Shown: positions 10,622 to 20,576, counted from the stretch's first letter. The stretch is 64,000 nt of DNA from Pantoea deleyi (GCF_022647325.1 NZ_CP071405.1:496001-560000); one strand, 5' to 3'. The notes: generated by a model not told the origin, from the sequence alone. Translations and numbers: made by a program.

Positions 10622-10885
10622 TTACTTATAGAGCTGTGCGGTGATGTGGTAGTTGTCACCGGTGCGCGCCTCAATCACTTTATAGGCGCTGGCACCCTGC
10701 GCATCGGCTTTCTGAGAAAGTTCAGCGCGGTAATCCATTGGTGCACCCGCTGTACCACTGATGGTCACGGTTCCCGCAGGCTGCAGATTCTGTGCCTGGT
10801 CGCCGGTTACCAGCTGAGCGGCAGAAGCGCCGAACGCCATAACGGAAAGCAGGCTGACTGTAGCAATGGTTGTTTTGATATTCAT
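10622..10885 (-). CDS. yhcN: YhcN-family (DUF1471) periplasmic stress protein, paralogue 1
   Basis: An 87-aa DUF1471 protein with a cleavable signal peptide (about residues 1-22, ending ASA-A). The mature domain contains the family pattern KADAQGASAYKVIEA and ends in the usual QLYK. E. coli members such as YhcN, BhsA and McbA are small periplasmic proteins linked to acid, peroxide and biofilm stress; YhcN responds to cytoplasmic acidity. GAGGAG lies 6 bp before the start. It is closest to paralogue 3 and may be a recent duplicate of it. Confidence 0.88.
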   Translation of the reverse strand: MNIKTTIATVSLLSVMAFGASAAQLVTGDQAQNLQPAGTVTISGTAGAPMDYRAELSQKADAQGASAYKVIEARTGDNYHITAQLYK

Positions 10886-10977
10886 GTTCGTCTCCTCAAT
10901 ACATTCAACAACCTGCGGTTAATCGTAAAGGCGGGTCGTCGATATTTTCAACGCCGTTCCGGCGTCATCATGGTCGG

Positions 10978-11241
10978 TTATTTATAGAGTTCAGCGGTGA
11001 TATGCCAGGTGTTATCCTGGTTGTTTTCGATGATGCGATAGTGACCGGCACCCTGGGCATCCGCTTTCTCTGACAGCACCTGACGCACGTGCGTCTGGTC
11101 GCCATTACGGCCGCTAATGCTGATGGTCTGGTTCATCGACTGCAAACCCTGAGCTTCCTGATTGGTCACCAGGCTGGCAGCGCCAGCACCCATTGAGATC
11201 AGGGAAAGGCCAAGGGCGGCGATAGCTAATTTCATTTTCAT
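10978..11241 (-). CDS. YhcN-family (DUF1471) periplasmic protein, paralogue 2
   Basis: An 87-aa secreted DUF1471 protein with a signal peptide (residues 1-22) and a conserved C-terminal HITAELYK. The central segment (residues about 35-60) differs clearly from the two flanking paralogues, so this looks like an older duplicate. GGAGAG precedes the ATG. The gene lies 92 bp upstream of paralogue 1 in the same direction. A role in envelope stress is inferred from the family. Confidence 0.85.
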   Translation of the reverse strand: MKMKLAIAALGLSLISMGAGAASLVTNQEAQGLQSMNQTISISGRNGDQTHVRQVLSEKADAQGAGHYRIIENNQDNTWHITAELYK

Positions 11242-11334
11242 AATTCACTCTCCTGCAATATCTGTTTCTGCCTCTGCTCTCCGGTGCGGCTGTGCGCATC
11301 TGACAGAGAGCGGCAGGCTAAACCGGGCTGCGTC

Positions 11335-11598
11335 TTAGTTATAAAGCGCGGCGGTGGCGTGATAGTTGCCGTTGTTGTAAGCCTCGATCACACGATAGGC
11401 TTTTGCGCCCTGCTGATCGGCTTTGTCACTCAGCTGCTGACGGATATCCATCGGTGAACCCGCGACGCCGCTGACGCTGATGGTGCCTGCGGGCTGCAGA
11501 TTCTGCGCCTGAGCAGCATCGATAGATTCTGCTGCGACAGCGCCAAATGAAAGGGCGGAAAGAATACTCAGGGTAGCGATAGTAGTTTTAACGTTCAT
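11335..11598 (-). CDS. YhcN-family (DUF1471) periplasmic protein, paralogue 3
   Basis: An 87-aa DUF1471 protein with a signal peptide (residues about 1-21) and the motif QNLQPAGTISVSG, nearly shared with paralogue 1. The start at 11598 is chosen because GAGGAAA precedes it and it restores the 87-aa family length; the ATG at 11652 would add 18 non-signal residues. It is the first of three tandem leftward genes. A CRP-like palindrome lies about 40 bp upstream. Confidence 0.86.
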   Translation of the reverse strand: MNVKTTIATLSILSALSFGAVAAESIDAAQAQNLQPAGTISVSGVAGSPMDIRQQLSDKADQQGAKAYRVIEAYNNGNYHATAALYN

Positions 11599-11637
11599 AG
11601 ATATTTCCTCGTCGTCTATTTTTATCTTTCTGGTTTG

Positions 11638-11653
11638 TGTGATTTGCGTCACG
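11638..11653. promoter_or_regulatory. CRP-like site upstream of yhcN paralogue 3
   Basis: TGTGA-N6-TCACG matches the CRP half-site pattern with one mismatch. It lies about 40 bp upstream of the start codon of the first yhcN paralogue, so it would overlap or lie near the promoter. Function inferred. Confidence 0.45.
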
Positions 11654-11804
11654 AAAAGAAGTATAGAACTAATAACGCGAGAAATTAATATTCCGCTAAT
11701 AATGTTTTCTTGTGATACTTTATCCTTATGGCTACTTTTAATAACTCAACGTTATAAAAAACGATGAAAAAATAGCCTTTATGCCGCTTTTAATTGCAAA
11801 AACA

Positions 11805-11818
11805 GTGATATAGATCAC
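11805..11818. promoter_or_regulatory. Second CRP-like palindrome upstream of the yhcN cluster
   Basis: GTGATATAGATCAC is a 14-bp near-perfect palindrome (12 of 14 positions pair) resembling the core of a CRP site, though the outer bases differ from consensus. It is about 207 bp upstream of yhcN paralogue 3. Another regulator of similar symmetry is possible. Confidence 0.4.
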
Positions 11819-12026
11819 TTTAACGTTTAGTGCGAAATGCAGGGGTGTTTCGGGCTGGGGTTTGATCTGGATCCGGGCGATGGTGCCGGATTAGTGATGT
11901 AAAGCAGCGTAAAATAGCGCAGAAGGTGAAGCAGAAGCTGATTTCTGTCCGCGGGCGCAGGGCTTAAAACAGACTGTTGGGTGTATGCGTGCGGGCAATA
12001 CGGCGAGCCTGAACAGGCTTAAGGGG

Positions 12027-12058
12027 CTGACGGCCAGGTCTGTACCGGAAGCCGTCAG
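12027..12058 (-). terminator. Hairpin downstream of argR
   Basis: CTGACGGC (12027-12034) pairs perfectly with 12051-12058 around a 16-base loop, a few bases past the argR stop on the minus strand. The tract beyond it is C-rich and then short in T, so it is a weak terminator at best. Confidence 0.4.
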
Positions 12059-12065
12059 TCGATCC

Positions 12066-12536
12066 TCAGAGTTCCTGTTCAAACAGGTTGAGAATGGCGC
12101 TGTGCAGCTGCTTCACCGTGAAGTCGCGCGCACGGGTAATAAAAATCGTGTCATCACCGGCAATCGTTCCCAGAATCCCTTCCGATTTACCCAGCGAATC
12201 CAGCAGGCGGGCAATCAGCTGTGCGGCACCAGGACTGGTATGAATCACCACCAGGGCGTCGTTGTAGTCGATATCCAGTACCAGGTTTTTCAGCGGGCTG
12301 GTGGTCGTTGGCACGCCCAGTTCTGCCGGCAGACAGTAGACCATCTCCATCTTGGCATTGCGGGTCCGCACTGCGCCAAACTTCGTCAGCATGCGAGAGA
12401 CTTTGGACTGATTGATATTCTCAAAGCCCTCATCCTGCAGCGCCTGAACAATCTCGCCCTGGGAACTGAATTTTTCTTCTTTTAATAAGGCTTTGAAAGC
12501 CTTGATCAGATCGTCTTGTTTCGATGGGTTTCGCAT
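12066..12536 (-). CDS. argR: Arginine repressor ArgR
   Basis: At 156 residues this has the length of E. coli ArgR. It has an N-terminal winged helix-turn-helix with the recognition segment [20 protein letters not shown] (residues about 42-61) and a C-terminal oligomerisation/arginine-binding domain ending in [14 protein letters not shown]. ArgR forms hexamers that repress arginine biosynthesis and serve as a cofactor in Xer recombination. The divergent neighbour is mdh, as in E. coli. An ARG-box-like palindrome upstream suggests autoregulation. Confidence 0.97.
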   Translation of the reverse strand: MRNPSKQDDLIKAFKALLKEEKFSSQGEIVQALQDEGFENINQSKVSRMLTKFGAVRTRNAKMEMVYCLPAELGVPTTTSPLKNLVLDIDYNDALVVIHTSPGAAQLIARLLDSLGKSEGILGTIAGDDTIFITRARDFTVKQLHSAILNLFEQEL

Positions 12537-12592
12537 AGGTTACCAATATATAGAGAGAATAACCGCGCATCCGCCCGCGGCAGAGTGGTGAT

Positions 12593-12630
12593 TATGCATT
12601 TAAATGCATTTTTATGCAATCGTTCGATTG
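12593..12630. promoter_or_regulatory. ARG-box-like operator of argR
   Basis: The 18-bp element at 12593-12610 (core ATGCATTTAAATGCAT) matches about 12 of the 14 conserved positions of the ARG-box consensus. Two bases further on is a second, weaker palindromic element (CAATCG-TT-CGATTG at 12617-12630). Paired boxes with short spacing are typical of ArgR operators. The pair lies 57-94 bp upstream of the argR start, consistent with autoregulation. Confidence 0.6.
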
Positions 12631-12964
12631 ATGAGCAGGGTTCGGGCGGCTGGCGGGCGGCGATAATAGCAAATAAATCCGCTCAGACCAAAACCCCCGT
12701 CACAGCCGCAGAAGGCAAAGGTTGCAAAGTTGTTATATTATTGGTGGTGTAGTAACAGAAAACGCACATAGCCGTTCTCTGTCTGACGACGGCAAGGTTG
12801 TCGGTCATTCAGGCGTAATGATAAGTAACTTTTGAATCCGGAGATTAAGTGCGAAAGCACGTAGAATTAACAGCGGATAATTATCATCGCCTGAGCAGTT
12901 GATTAAGGTCTGACACAGATAGAATTTCGGCCCATCTCTGCCCCACCTTAATAAGGAGTTAAGA
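12631..12964. other. argR-mdh divergent intergenic region
   Basis: No gene is supportable here. The region should hold the mdh promoter and long 5' leader. A small GNRA-type hairpin (GTGC-GAAA-GCAC) occurs at 12849-12860. I saw no clear CRP or ArcA site that I would call. Confidence 0.55.
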
Positions 12965-13903
12965 ATGAAAGTTGCCGTTCTCGGTGCCGCTGGCGGCATA
13001 GGCCAGGCGCTCGCACTTCTGCTCAAAACCCAGCTTCCTGCAGGTTCAGAACTCTCACTGTATGACATCGCGCCGGTTACGCCTGGCGTTGCCGTTGATC
13101 TCAGTCATATTCCGACCGCCGTCTCCATTCAGGGATTCAGCGGCGAAGATGCCACACCAGCGTTACAGGGCGCAGACGTGGTTCTGATCTCCGCCGGTGT
13201 CGCCCGTAAGCCGGGTATGGACCGCGCAGATCTGTTTAATGTGAATGCCGGCATCGTTCGTAATCTGATTGAACAGGTGGCGACGACCGCGCCTAAAGCG
13301 CTGATTGGTGTCATCACCAACCCGGTTAACACCACCGTGGCTATCGCGGCAGAAGTGCTGAAAAAGCACGGCGTCTACGACAAAAACCGTCTGTTCGGCG
13401 TCACGACGCTGGACATCATCCGTGCCAACACCTTTGTGGCAGCGCTGAAGGGCAAGCAACCTGACCAGGTTGAAGTTCCGGTCATCGGCGGACACTCTGG
13501 CGTGACGATTCTGCCGCTGCTGTCTCAGGTCAGCGGCGTCAGCTTCAGCGATCAGGAAGTGGCCGATCTGACGAAGCGGATCCAGAATGCCGGAACAGAA
13601 GTGGTGGAAGCCAAAGCGGGTGGCGGATCGGCGACGCTGTCGATGGGTCAGGCGGCTGCCCGTTTCGGTCTGTCTCTGGTGCGGGCGCTGAATGGCGAGT
13701 CAGGCGTAGTGGAGTGTGCCTATGTGGAAGGTGAGGGCGAATATGCGCGCTTCTTCTCACAGCCGCTGCTGCTGGGTAAAAACGGTATTGCGGAACGCAG
13801 GCCGATTGGCACGCTGAGCGCGTATGAACAGCAGGCGCTCTCCGGCATGCTGGAGACGCTGAAGAAAGACATTGCTCAGGGCGAAGCTTTCGTTAAGCAG
13901 TAA
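12965..13903 (+). CDS. mdh: Malate dehydrogenase (NAD)
   Basis: At 312 residues it is identical in length to E. coli Mdh. It starts with the Rossmann glycine motif GAAGGIGQA (residues 7-15) and carries the catalytic His177 in GGHSG plus the substrate-binding arginines around [11 protein letters not shown]. It interconverts malate and oxaloacetate in the TCA cycle. AAGGAG lies 6 bp ahead of the ATG. A strong bidirectional terminator follows and separates it from the convergent mscM. Confidence 0.98.
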   Translation: MKVAVLGAAGGIGQALALLLKTQLPAGSELSLYDIAPVTPGVAVDLSHIPTAVSIQGFSGEDATPALQGADVVLISAGVARKPGMDRADLFNVNAGIVRNLIEQVATTAPKALIGVITNPVNTTVAIAAEVLKKHGVYDKNRLFGVTTLDIIRANTFVAALKGKQPDQVEVPVIGGHSGVTILPLLSQVSGVSFSDQEVADLTKRIQNAGTEVVEAKAGGGSATLSMGQAAARFGLSLVRALNGESGVVECAYVEGEGEYARFFSQPLLLGKNGIAERRPIGTLSAYEQQALSGMLETLKKDIAQGEAFVKQ

Positions 13904-13920
13904 CGCATCGCGCAGTGTGA

Positions 13921-13947
13921 AAACGCCCGGCTCAGCCGGGCGTTTTG
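13921..13947. terminator. Bidirectional terminator between mdh and mscM
   Basis: A 12-bp perfect stem (13921-13932 with 13936-13947), loop TCA, flanked by AAAA on the left and TTTT on the right. It can serve both converging genes and overlaps the end of mscM to within two bases. Confidence 0.9.
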
Positions 13948-13949
13948 CA

Positions 13950-16900
13950 TTACAGACCGCCAGATTTATAGGCGCGGGCCGCCGGTGTGCCGTTGCTGGC
14001 AGGCAGCTTCTTACCCAGGGTTTCCATCCGCATCTGGAAGGGCGGGAACGGCATCTCAATACCGTGCTGGTCAAACCCGCTCAGAATCAGCTGATGCAGC
14101 TCGTGACGCAGCGGCATCCGGTGTCCCATCTCTGCGGCATGTACGCGCAGCTCAAACAGCTGAATACCCTGCTGCAGATCCACAAGGAAGGCTTCCGGCT
14201 GTGGCGTGTCGAGCACATAGCTGCAGCGTTCGGCCGCCTGTATCAGAATGGTGGTGACCTGTTCGCTGCTGACTTTGGCCGGGGCCGGGATGGTCAGCAC
14301 CACGCGCGTGACCGAATCGGACAGTGACCAGTTAATAAACTGTTCGGTGATGAACGCCCTGTTCGGCACGATAATCTCTTTGCGATCCCAGTCGGTGATG
14401 GTGGTCGCGCGGGTATTGATCCGGGTGATACTGCCGGTCAGGTCGCGGATCGTCACGGTGTCGCCGATACGGATCGGTTTTTCAAACAGGATAATCAGGC
14501 CAGAGATAAAGTTGGCAAAGATCTCCTGCAGACCAAATCCCAGTCCCACACCGAGTGCCGCAACCAGCCACTGCAGCTTCGACCACTCAATCCCGATCAT
14601 CGAGAACCCAATCAGTCCGCCGACCAGCAGCAGCAGATATTTGGTCAGGGTCGTGATGGCGTAGCCGGTACCGGGCGTCAGATTCAGGTGCTGCAGCAGC
14701 GCCAGTTCGAGTAGCGCAGGCATATTGCGCACCAGCTGAGTGGTGATGATAAACACCAGAATGGCGATCAGCACCGCGCCCAGGGTAATTGGCTGAATTG
14801 ACTCCACGCCCTGCACGGACGAGCTGACATCCCACAGCTGAATATTTTCCAGGAAGCCGAAGGCGGAGTGGATTTCCGACCAGAGCACAATCACAGACAC
14901 CAGCGCGATCAGCGTCAGGAGAGAACGCACCAGCCGCAGTGACTGGGCACTGATAGCATCCAGATCGATTACCGGCTCTTCGATTTCAATCGCATCGGTA
15001 TTCTGAGTGCCCTGCTCTTTTTCCTCTTCGCTGCGCGCGCGGTTGGCCAGCATATCGGCACGGCGCTGACGGGCGCGGTCAAAGCCGAGCCGGCGACGCT
15101 GAATCAGCATCCAGCGACGGATGATGTAATAGATAACCAGCAGCAGGAACCAGATGGCGACGGAGGTTTCCAGACGTGCCAGCAGCGCCTGGGCGGTCGC
15201 CAGATAGCCTGTGGCGGAGGCGAGGGCCGCCATCAGCGGCATGGCGATCATCAGATTCCACAGCATCCGGTTGACCATGTTCTCGCCGTTCCCCTCTTTG
15301 TCGAGGTAGAGCGGAATACCGGAACGCTTCAGGCTCACCGTGACAATGCTGATGGCCCCGCAGATCAGGATGAAGCAGAGACGGCCCAGCGACGCGGAGA
15401 ACTGGCGATCTTCCAGATTTCCCAGGGCGATCAGCAACATGATCAGCGGCACAATCAGGCCGATGCTCAGCGAGTAGTAGCGCATGGCGCGCGCCACCCG
15501 GTTCTGCGGCCAGCGGAAATGCACAATAAACAGGCCGTTGGGCCGGGCAAAAGCCGCGCTGATCATAAAGACCCACAGCAGAGGCAGTGTGGCGGTGATG
15601 CCATCACCAACCGCCACGGCGATAGGGTAGGGCCAGGCGTTCTGCAGGCCATAACCCAGCGCGCCCCACAGTACCGGCAGCGGCAGCGCGACCAGAATCG
15701 ACCAGAACACCGTCCGGATGGTCAGGCGGAAGCGATCCTGCGTGACCTTGCCCACTTTGCTGGCGGAGCGCTCAAGAAAGGCATTGAAGTGACGGCGCGA
15801 GCTGATGCTGAAGCCGACCAGCAGCAGCGCGCCGATAATCGGCAGCACCGAATGGCGGCTGGTAAACATCATCGCCATCGCTTTGCCGAGCTGGCCCAGG
15901 GTGTCCAGCGACAGCAAACGGGAGAGATCTTTCGCCAGATCCAAAGGGTAGCTCAGAGTGATCGGGCTGACATCGGCGGTCCAGAACAGGTAGCGGTGGG
16001 TCGCATCTTTGACCTCAGTCAGCGCGTCCTGCAACTGGGTGTTGCCAACTTTCAGTTTGGTGATCTCCAGGATCAGCGTGTCGCAGCCGGAGATCAGGGA
16101 ATTCAGCAGCTCTCGCTGGGTGCGGAGCTGGGCATCGAGAATACGTTTCTGATCGGCCGTGTAGGGCTGACCATCGGCCTGGTGGCCTTTGCGCAGGGAC
16201 TCCTGGCGCTCCAGCAGATCTTCGTAATAGAGACGCTGCACGCGAAGCTGCGCCATCTCATTATCAATCTGCTGCGATTTCGGCATCTCCGGCAGACGCG
16301 CGACCTGCGCCCGCAGCGCTTCCCCCAGCAGATTCGAGGCACCCAGCCACTGCGACTGTTCGCGCAGGGTAGAGAGCGCCTGACGGACCTGAATAATCTG
16401 GTTGGTGGCAAGACGCTGCTGCGACGCCACCAGATCCATGCGCTGCGCCTGCTGATTCAACGCACCCGAGAGTTCGCGGTTAACCCGGAACTGATCGCTG
16501 ATGGCGGGCGGCAGATCGCCGCTGTTTTCGGCCAGCTGTTCGGTACGCGCCAGCGCAACTTCTGCCTCACGCTGCCGCTGGTCGTTGAGCTGATTGCGCA
16601 GCGCCTGCAGATAGTTATCCAGCTGAGTCGCTTTACGCTGGTGGGCCTCCGCCCGCATCCGCGCCAGCTCCTGGCGGTTATTGGCGGAGAGCTGCGCCAG
16701 TTCCAGTTCATCGACGCGCGCCTTATCGGCGGCATTTTCAGCCTGACGGGCCGCCAGCTGCAGCTGACCCTGCGGTGAACTGCTGCTGACGCCCTGCAAA
16801 CGGCGCTCGCTCTCCGTCATCGCCCGGCGGGCATCGGTCTGCTGCTGTGGCAGCTGAGACAGGGAGTCACTGATCTCGCGCGCCCGATCCTGCTCCTGCC

Positions 16901-17279
16901 GCGCCTGACGACCCTCTTCCAGCAGCTGGCTGCTGACCTGCAGGATCTCCTGATCCAGCTCGGCGCTGCTCATATTGCTGCGCACGGTCTTCCCGCTGTC
17001 GCTCAGCGTCGCAATCTGCTGACGCAGTTCACGCGCCAGACGCGGGAAATCGTCAATGACCTGCTGATATTGCGCGGCGCGCTCCAGCGATTCATCGCGT
17101 TCAGAGAGGAAATTCAGGGCGGCTTCGATCGTCTGGATCTGCTCCGCCTGCGTCGGGGAGCTTTTGGCCGATTTGATCTCTTCCAGCTGCTGTTTAAGCT
17201 GGCTGGCGTCAGGAAGGCTGGCCGCAGAGGCCGGGCTGCTGAGCCAGAGGCTCAGCAGCAGGAGGAGAATCGGGCGCAC
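13950..17279 (-). CDS. mscM: Miniconductance mechanosensitive channel MscM (YjeP)
   Basis: A 1109-residue inner-membrane protein (E. coli YjeP 1107). It has a signal peptide, a long periplasmic coiled-coil region (about residues 20-480, rich in Gln, Arg and Leu), many membrane helices (about 480-900), and a C-terminal MscS-like pore and beta domain with ALGVGLGFGLQEIFANFISG and the segment FEKPIRIGDTV. It opens under membrane tension to release solutes. It begins with GTG at 17279, 14 bp after psd, so the two form an operon as in E. coli. Confidence 0.95.
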   Translation of the reverse strand: MRPILLLLLSLWLSSPASAASLPDASQLKQQLEEIKSAKSSPTQAEQIQTIEAALNFLSERDESLERAAQYQQVIDDFPRLARELRQQIATLSDSGKTVRSNMSSAELDQEILQVSSQLLEEGRQARQEQDRAREISDSLSQLPQQQTDARRAMTESERRLQGVSSSSPQGQLQLAARQAENAADKARVDELELAQLSANNRQELARMRAEAHQRKATQLDNYLQALRNQLNDQRQREAEVALARTEQLAENSGDLPPAISDQFRVNRELSGALNQQAQRMDLVASQQRLATNQIIQVRQALSTLREQSQWLGASNLLGEALRAQVARLPEMPKSQQIDNEMAQLRVQRLYYEDLLERQESLRKGHQADGQPYTADQKRILDAQLRTQRELLNSLISGCDTLILEITKLKVGNTQLQDALTEVKDATHRYLFWTADVSPITLSYPLDLAKDLSRLLSLDTLGQLGKAMAMMFTSRHSVLPIIGALLLVGFSISSRRHFNAFLERSASKVGKVTQDRFRLTIRTVFWSILVALPLPVLWGALGYGLQNAWPYPIAVAVGDGITATLPLLWVFMISAAFARPNGLFIVHFRWPQNRVARAMRYYSLSIGLIVPLIMLLIALGNLEDRQFSASLGRLCFILICGAISIVTVSLKRSGIPLYLDKEGNGENMVNRMLWNLMIAMPLMAALASATGYLATAQALLARLETSVAIWFLLLVIYYIIRRWMLIQRRRLGFDRARQRRADMLANRARSEEEKEQGTQNTDAIEIEEPVIDLDAISAQSLRLVRSLLTLIALVSVIVLWSEIHSAFGFLENIQLWDVSSSVQGVESIQPITLGAVLIAILVFIITTQLVRNMPALLELALLQHLNLTPGTGYAITTLTKYLLLLVGGLIGFSMIGIEWSKLQWLVAALGVGLGFGLQEIFANFISGLIILFEKPIRIGDTVTIRDLTGSITRINTRATTITDWDRKEIIVPNRAFITEQFINWSLSDSVTRVVLTIPAPAKVSSEQVTTILIQAAERCSYVLDTPQPEAFLVDLQQGIQLFELRVHAAEMGHRMPLRHELHQLILSGFDQHGIEMPFPPFQMRMETLGKKLPASNGTPAARAYKSGGL

Positions 17280-17293
17280 AGAGGACTCTCAAT

Positions 17294-18193
17294 TTAGTCA
17301 GTGATGACGTCAGACATGTCCGTGGCGACCGGCAGCGCAATCGCCAGCGGCTGGCCGAGACGGGTTTTGCTTTCCGCTTCCAGGCTTTCTGCCAGTTTGA
17401 CGCGGCCCGGTGCGAACAGGTTGATCACGGTCGAGCCAAGCTTAAAGCGGCCCATCTCCTGACCTTTCAGCAGGACCACGGCGCCTTCATCTTCGGCTGC
17501 CGGGTAGTGCCAGCGTTTAATCACCCCTTCACGCGGTGGCGTGATGGTGCCCGCCCAGACGGTTTCGATGCTGCCGACGATGGTGGCACCGACCAGGATC
17601 TGCACCATCGGGCCGATATCGGTTTCGAAGTAGCAGATCACGCGCTCATTGCGGGCGAACAGGTTCGGGATATTACGCGCGGTCAGCGGGTTGACCGAAT
17701 AGAGGTCGCCAGGCACATAGATCATCTCACGCAGGATACCGTTACACGGCATATGGACGCGGTGATAGTCGCGCGGTGCCAGATAGGTGGTGACGAACTC
17801 GCCGTCCACAAAGCGGGCGGCCATGCGCTCGTCACCCGCCAGCAGCGCTTCCAGAGAGTAGTGATGACCTTTAGCCTGGAAGATCTGATCGCCATCGATA
17901 TGACCGAGCTGGCTGATAGCGCCATCCGCGGGCAGGGCGATCAGGCTGGCGTCGGCATCGACGGGGCGCGCGTCATCTTTCAGCGGACGCACGAAAAAGT
18001 CATTGAAGGTGCGATAGCTGGCCGTATCCGGCTTGCGGGCTTCTGCCATGTCGACCTTGTAGAACCAGACAAAGATGTCAATGACCAGTTTGGTCAACCA
18101 ACCACCGCGGCGACTGGCGCCCCATCCGGCAAGTTCAGTCAGCCATTTCTTCGGGAGAATATGATTCAAGCCGAGTTTTAAACGATCAAACAC
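17294..18193 (-). CDS. psd: Phosphatidylserine decarboxylase proenzyme
   Basis: A 299-residue inner-membrane enzyme that makes phosphatidylethanolamine. The self-cleavage motif LGST contains Ser254, which becomes the pyruvoyl group, at the same residue number as in E. coli. The HVHMPCNG-type segment ([11 protein letters not shown]) is present. The protein is about 23 residues shorter than the E. coli one, missing the acidic C-terminal tail. It starts with GTG preceded by AGGAGG at 6 bp. mscM follows after 14 bp. Confidence 0.96.
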   Translation of the reverse strand: MFDRLKLGLNHILPKKWLTELAGWGASRRGGWLTKLVIDIFVWFYKVDMAEARKPDTASYRTFNDFFVRPLKDDARPVDADASLIALPADGAISQLGHIDGDQIFQAKGHHYSLEALLAGDERMAARFVDGEFVTTYLAPRDYHRVHMPCNGILREMIYVPGDLYSVNPLTARNIPNLFARNERVICYFETDIGPMVQILVGATIVGSIETVWAGTITPPREGVIKRWHYPAAEDEGAVVLLKGQEMGRFKLGSTVINLFAPGRVKLAESLEAESKTRLGQPLAIALPVATDMSDVITD

Positions 18194-18362
18194 CTTAGCC
18201 TCCTGGCTATTTATGACGTTATAAAAAAGGGGGCGGATTGTAGCAGTGCCCCGTTCAGATCGCGACTATATCCGATTTCCGGCGCGCTGCACGTTCCGTG
18301 TGCACGACTGGAATGCACCTCGCAAAATGCAGCGGCGGAGGGCGCAGAGGCGGTTATACCGA

Positions 18363-19412
18363 TTAACTCTCACCGTCAGGGAAATTTTTACGCGTTTTTA
18401 CCTGCGCCATGCTCTCCAGGATACGGTGGTAGTTATCGAAGCGGGAGCGGTTGATTTTTCCCTCTTCGACCGCTTCACGAATGGCGCAGCCCGGATCGCT
18501 GCCGTGCTTACAGTCACGGAATTTGCACGCGCCCAGGAAAGCGCGGAACTCGACGAACCCGCGGGTAACCTGCTCCGGCTCCAGATGCCATAAACCGAAC
18601 TCCCGCACGCCCGGAGAGTCGATCACGTCGCCGCCGTGCGGGAAGTGGTAAAGCCGGGAAGCGGTGGTGGTGTGCTGGCCCAGGCCTGAACCGTCAGACA
18701 CGTCGTTGGTCAGGATAGCGGCCTGCTCATCTTTGTCGAAGCCGAGCAGGGCATTCAGCAGGCTCGATTTTCCGACGCCCGACTGACCGGCAAAGATACT
18801 GACGCGATCGGTGAGCGCCGCTTCCAGATCGTCCAGGCCATTTTTCGCCCGGCTGGACACCATCACTACGCGATAGCCAATCTGGCGATAGATATCCATC
18901 TGCTGGTCAACGCGAAGACGCGCCGCCTCATCCAGCAGATCGGTTTTGTTCAGAACCAGCAGCGGTTCAATCTCCAGCGTTTCGCTGGCCACCAGGTAAC
19001 GATCGATGATGTTCAGCGACAGCTCCGGCAGAATGGCGGAGACGATAATAATCTGATCGATATTCGCCGCCATCGGCTTCACGCCGTCATAAAAATCGGG
19101 GCGGGTCAGGACACTGGTGCGCTCATGCACCGCTTCGACGATCCCTTTGCCGCCGCTGGTTGCCGGACGCCACAGCACCCGATCGCCCGTGACCAGCGAA
19201 CGGATAGTCCGGCGGATATTGCAGCGGTGGGTGACGCCTGCGCTATCCTCAACGTCAGCGTGCATGCCAAAACGGCTGACAACGACCCCATCTGCAGCTT
19301 CACCAAACAGGTTGTCATCCGCTTCCGGACGCTCTCTGCGCTGATTGAGACGGCGATCGTGGTTTGCGCTTACGCGGCGTTGTTGGCCCTTCGACAGTTT
19401 ATTTTTACTCAC
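18363..19412 (-). CDS. rsgA: Small-subunit maturation GTPase RsgA
   Basis: A 349-residue circularly permuted GTPase acting in late 30S assembly. The motifs run in permuted order: NKTD (G4), then GQSGVGKSS (G1), then DSPG (G3). An N-terminal OB fold precedes them and a C-terminal zinc knuckle ([14 protein letters not shown]) follows. Translation starts at GTG 19412. It is divergent from orn across about 100 bp, as in E. coli. psd lies 169 bp downstream in the same direction. Confidence 0.97.
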   Translation of the reverse strand: MSKNKLSKGQQRRVSANHDRRLNQRRERPEADDNLFGEAADGVVVSRFGMHADVEDSAGVTHRCNIRRTIRSLVTGDRVLWRPATSGGKGIVEAVHERTSVLTRPDFYDGVKPMAANIDQIIIVSAILPELSLNIIDRYLVASETLEIEPLLVLNKTDLLDEAARLRVDQQMDIYRQIGYRVVMVSSRAKNGLDDLEAALTDRVSIFAGQSGVGKSSLLNALLGFDKDEQAAILTNDVSDGSGLGQHTTTASRLYHFPHGGDVIDSPGVREFGLWHLEPEQVTRGFVEFRAFLGACKFRDCKHGSDPGCAIREAVEEGKINRSRFDNYHRILESMAQVKTRKNFPDGES

Positions 19413-19513
19413 TCACCCTCACAGCGTTAGCCAGATTTCGCCCGGCTGGGCAAAACGTCTATGATACACCTTATTCATTGTGAATGACGACTATAGCAAC
19501 CGCAGGAAACAGC

Positions 19514-20062
19514 ATGGCTACTGGAAATGAACAGAATCTGATCTGGATTGATCTTGAGATGACCGGACTCGATCCGACGCACGATCGCATTATTGAGATT
19601 GCGACCCTGGTGACGGACGCTGACCTGAACATTCTGGCGGAAGGGCCGGTTATGGCCGTTCATCAGTCGGATGAACAGCTGGCGCTGATGGATGAGTGGA
19701 ATGTCCGCACCCACACCAACAGCGGGCTGGTGGCGCGGGTCAAAGAGAGCAGGATAGACGATCGTGCCGCAGAGCTGGCAACCCTCGAATTCCTGAAGCA
19801 GTGGGTGCCGGCCAATACCTCGCCGATCTGTGGCAACAGCATCGGGCAGGATCGCCGCTTCCTGTTTAAATATATGCCCGAGCTGGAAGCCTACTTCCAC
19901 TATCGCTATCTGGATGTCAGCACGCTGAAAGAGCTGGCCCGCCGCTGGAAACCGGCGATTCTGCCAGGCTTTAAAAAAGGCGGGACGCACCAGGCGCTGG
20001 ACGATATCCGTGAGTCCGTGGCGGAGCTGGCTTACTACCGCGAACACTTTTTGCAGCTTTAA
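19514..20062 (+). CDS. orn: Oligoribonuclease
   Basis: A 182-residue DEDDh 3'-5' exoribonuclease that degrades 2-5 nt RNA and pGpG. The first acidic motif DLEMTGLD and the later HQALDDI (exo III) are present. Start 19514 is chosen over the ATG at 19484 because AGGA precedes it by 6 bp and it aligns with the N-terminus of E. coli Orn. A short hairpin (20084-20100) lies after the stop, and tRNA-Gly genes follow. Confidence 0.97.
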   Translation: MATGNEQNLIWIDLEMTGLDPTHDRIIEIATLVTDADLNILAEGPVMAVHQSDEQLALMDEWNVRTHTNSGLVARVKESRIDDRAAELATLEFLKQWVPANTSPICGNSIGQDRRFLFKYMPELEAYFHYRYLDVSTLKELARRWKPAILPGFKKGGTHQALDDIRESVAELAYYREHFLQL

Positions 20063-20146
20063 TCGCCAGGGGGTGCGCATGAAATCGCCATGTTGGCGAT
20101 TAAATCGGCAAACGCGCAGAAAGCGAAAATTTTTGCTTTCAGAGGC

Positions 20147-20174
20147 TTGCAGCAGCAACGAATTCTCGTATAAT
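20147..20174 (+). promoter_or_regulatory. Promoter of the tRNA-Gly cluster
   Basis: The -35 TTGCAG (20147-20152) and a perfect -10 TATAAT (20169-20174) are separated by 16 bp. The GC-rich tract GCGCACCCC immediately downstream is the discriminator type expected of stringently controlled stable-RNA promoters. Confidence 0.8.
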
Positions 20175-20216
20175 GCGCACCCCGTACCGGTGAAGAATTT
20201 TGTAACGGTACAAGGC

Positions 20217-20292
<76 letters not shown>

Positions 20293-20320
20293 GATTTAAA
20301 ATGTAAGCAGTACCCTCTTT

Positions 20321-20396
<76 letters not shown>

Positions 20397-20426
20397 GATT
20401 TAAAGTGTAAGCAGTACCCTTCTTAT

Positions 20427-20502
<76 letters not shown>

Positions 20503-20576
20503 GATTTAACATCACACTGTTTCAGTCAAAAATTGCGGCTGTTTTGCGTCGTAACGCCTTAATGGTTTCCTCAGGG

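Larger units (their letters stand above)
11599..12065. other. Intergenic region between yhcN paralogue 3 and argR
   Basis: 467 bp without a convincing gene. It is markedly AT-rich at 11650-11800 and holds two CRP-like palindromes (listed separately) and a hairpin downstream of argR. It probably carries the promoter of the yhcN cluster. Confidence 0.6.

Noticed and set aside
15519..16778. A 419-codon open frame antisense to mscM
   Set aside because: Composition is low-complexity (Gln/Arg) and the opposite strand encodes the conserved MscM coiled coil.
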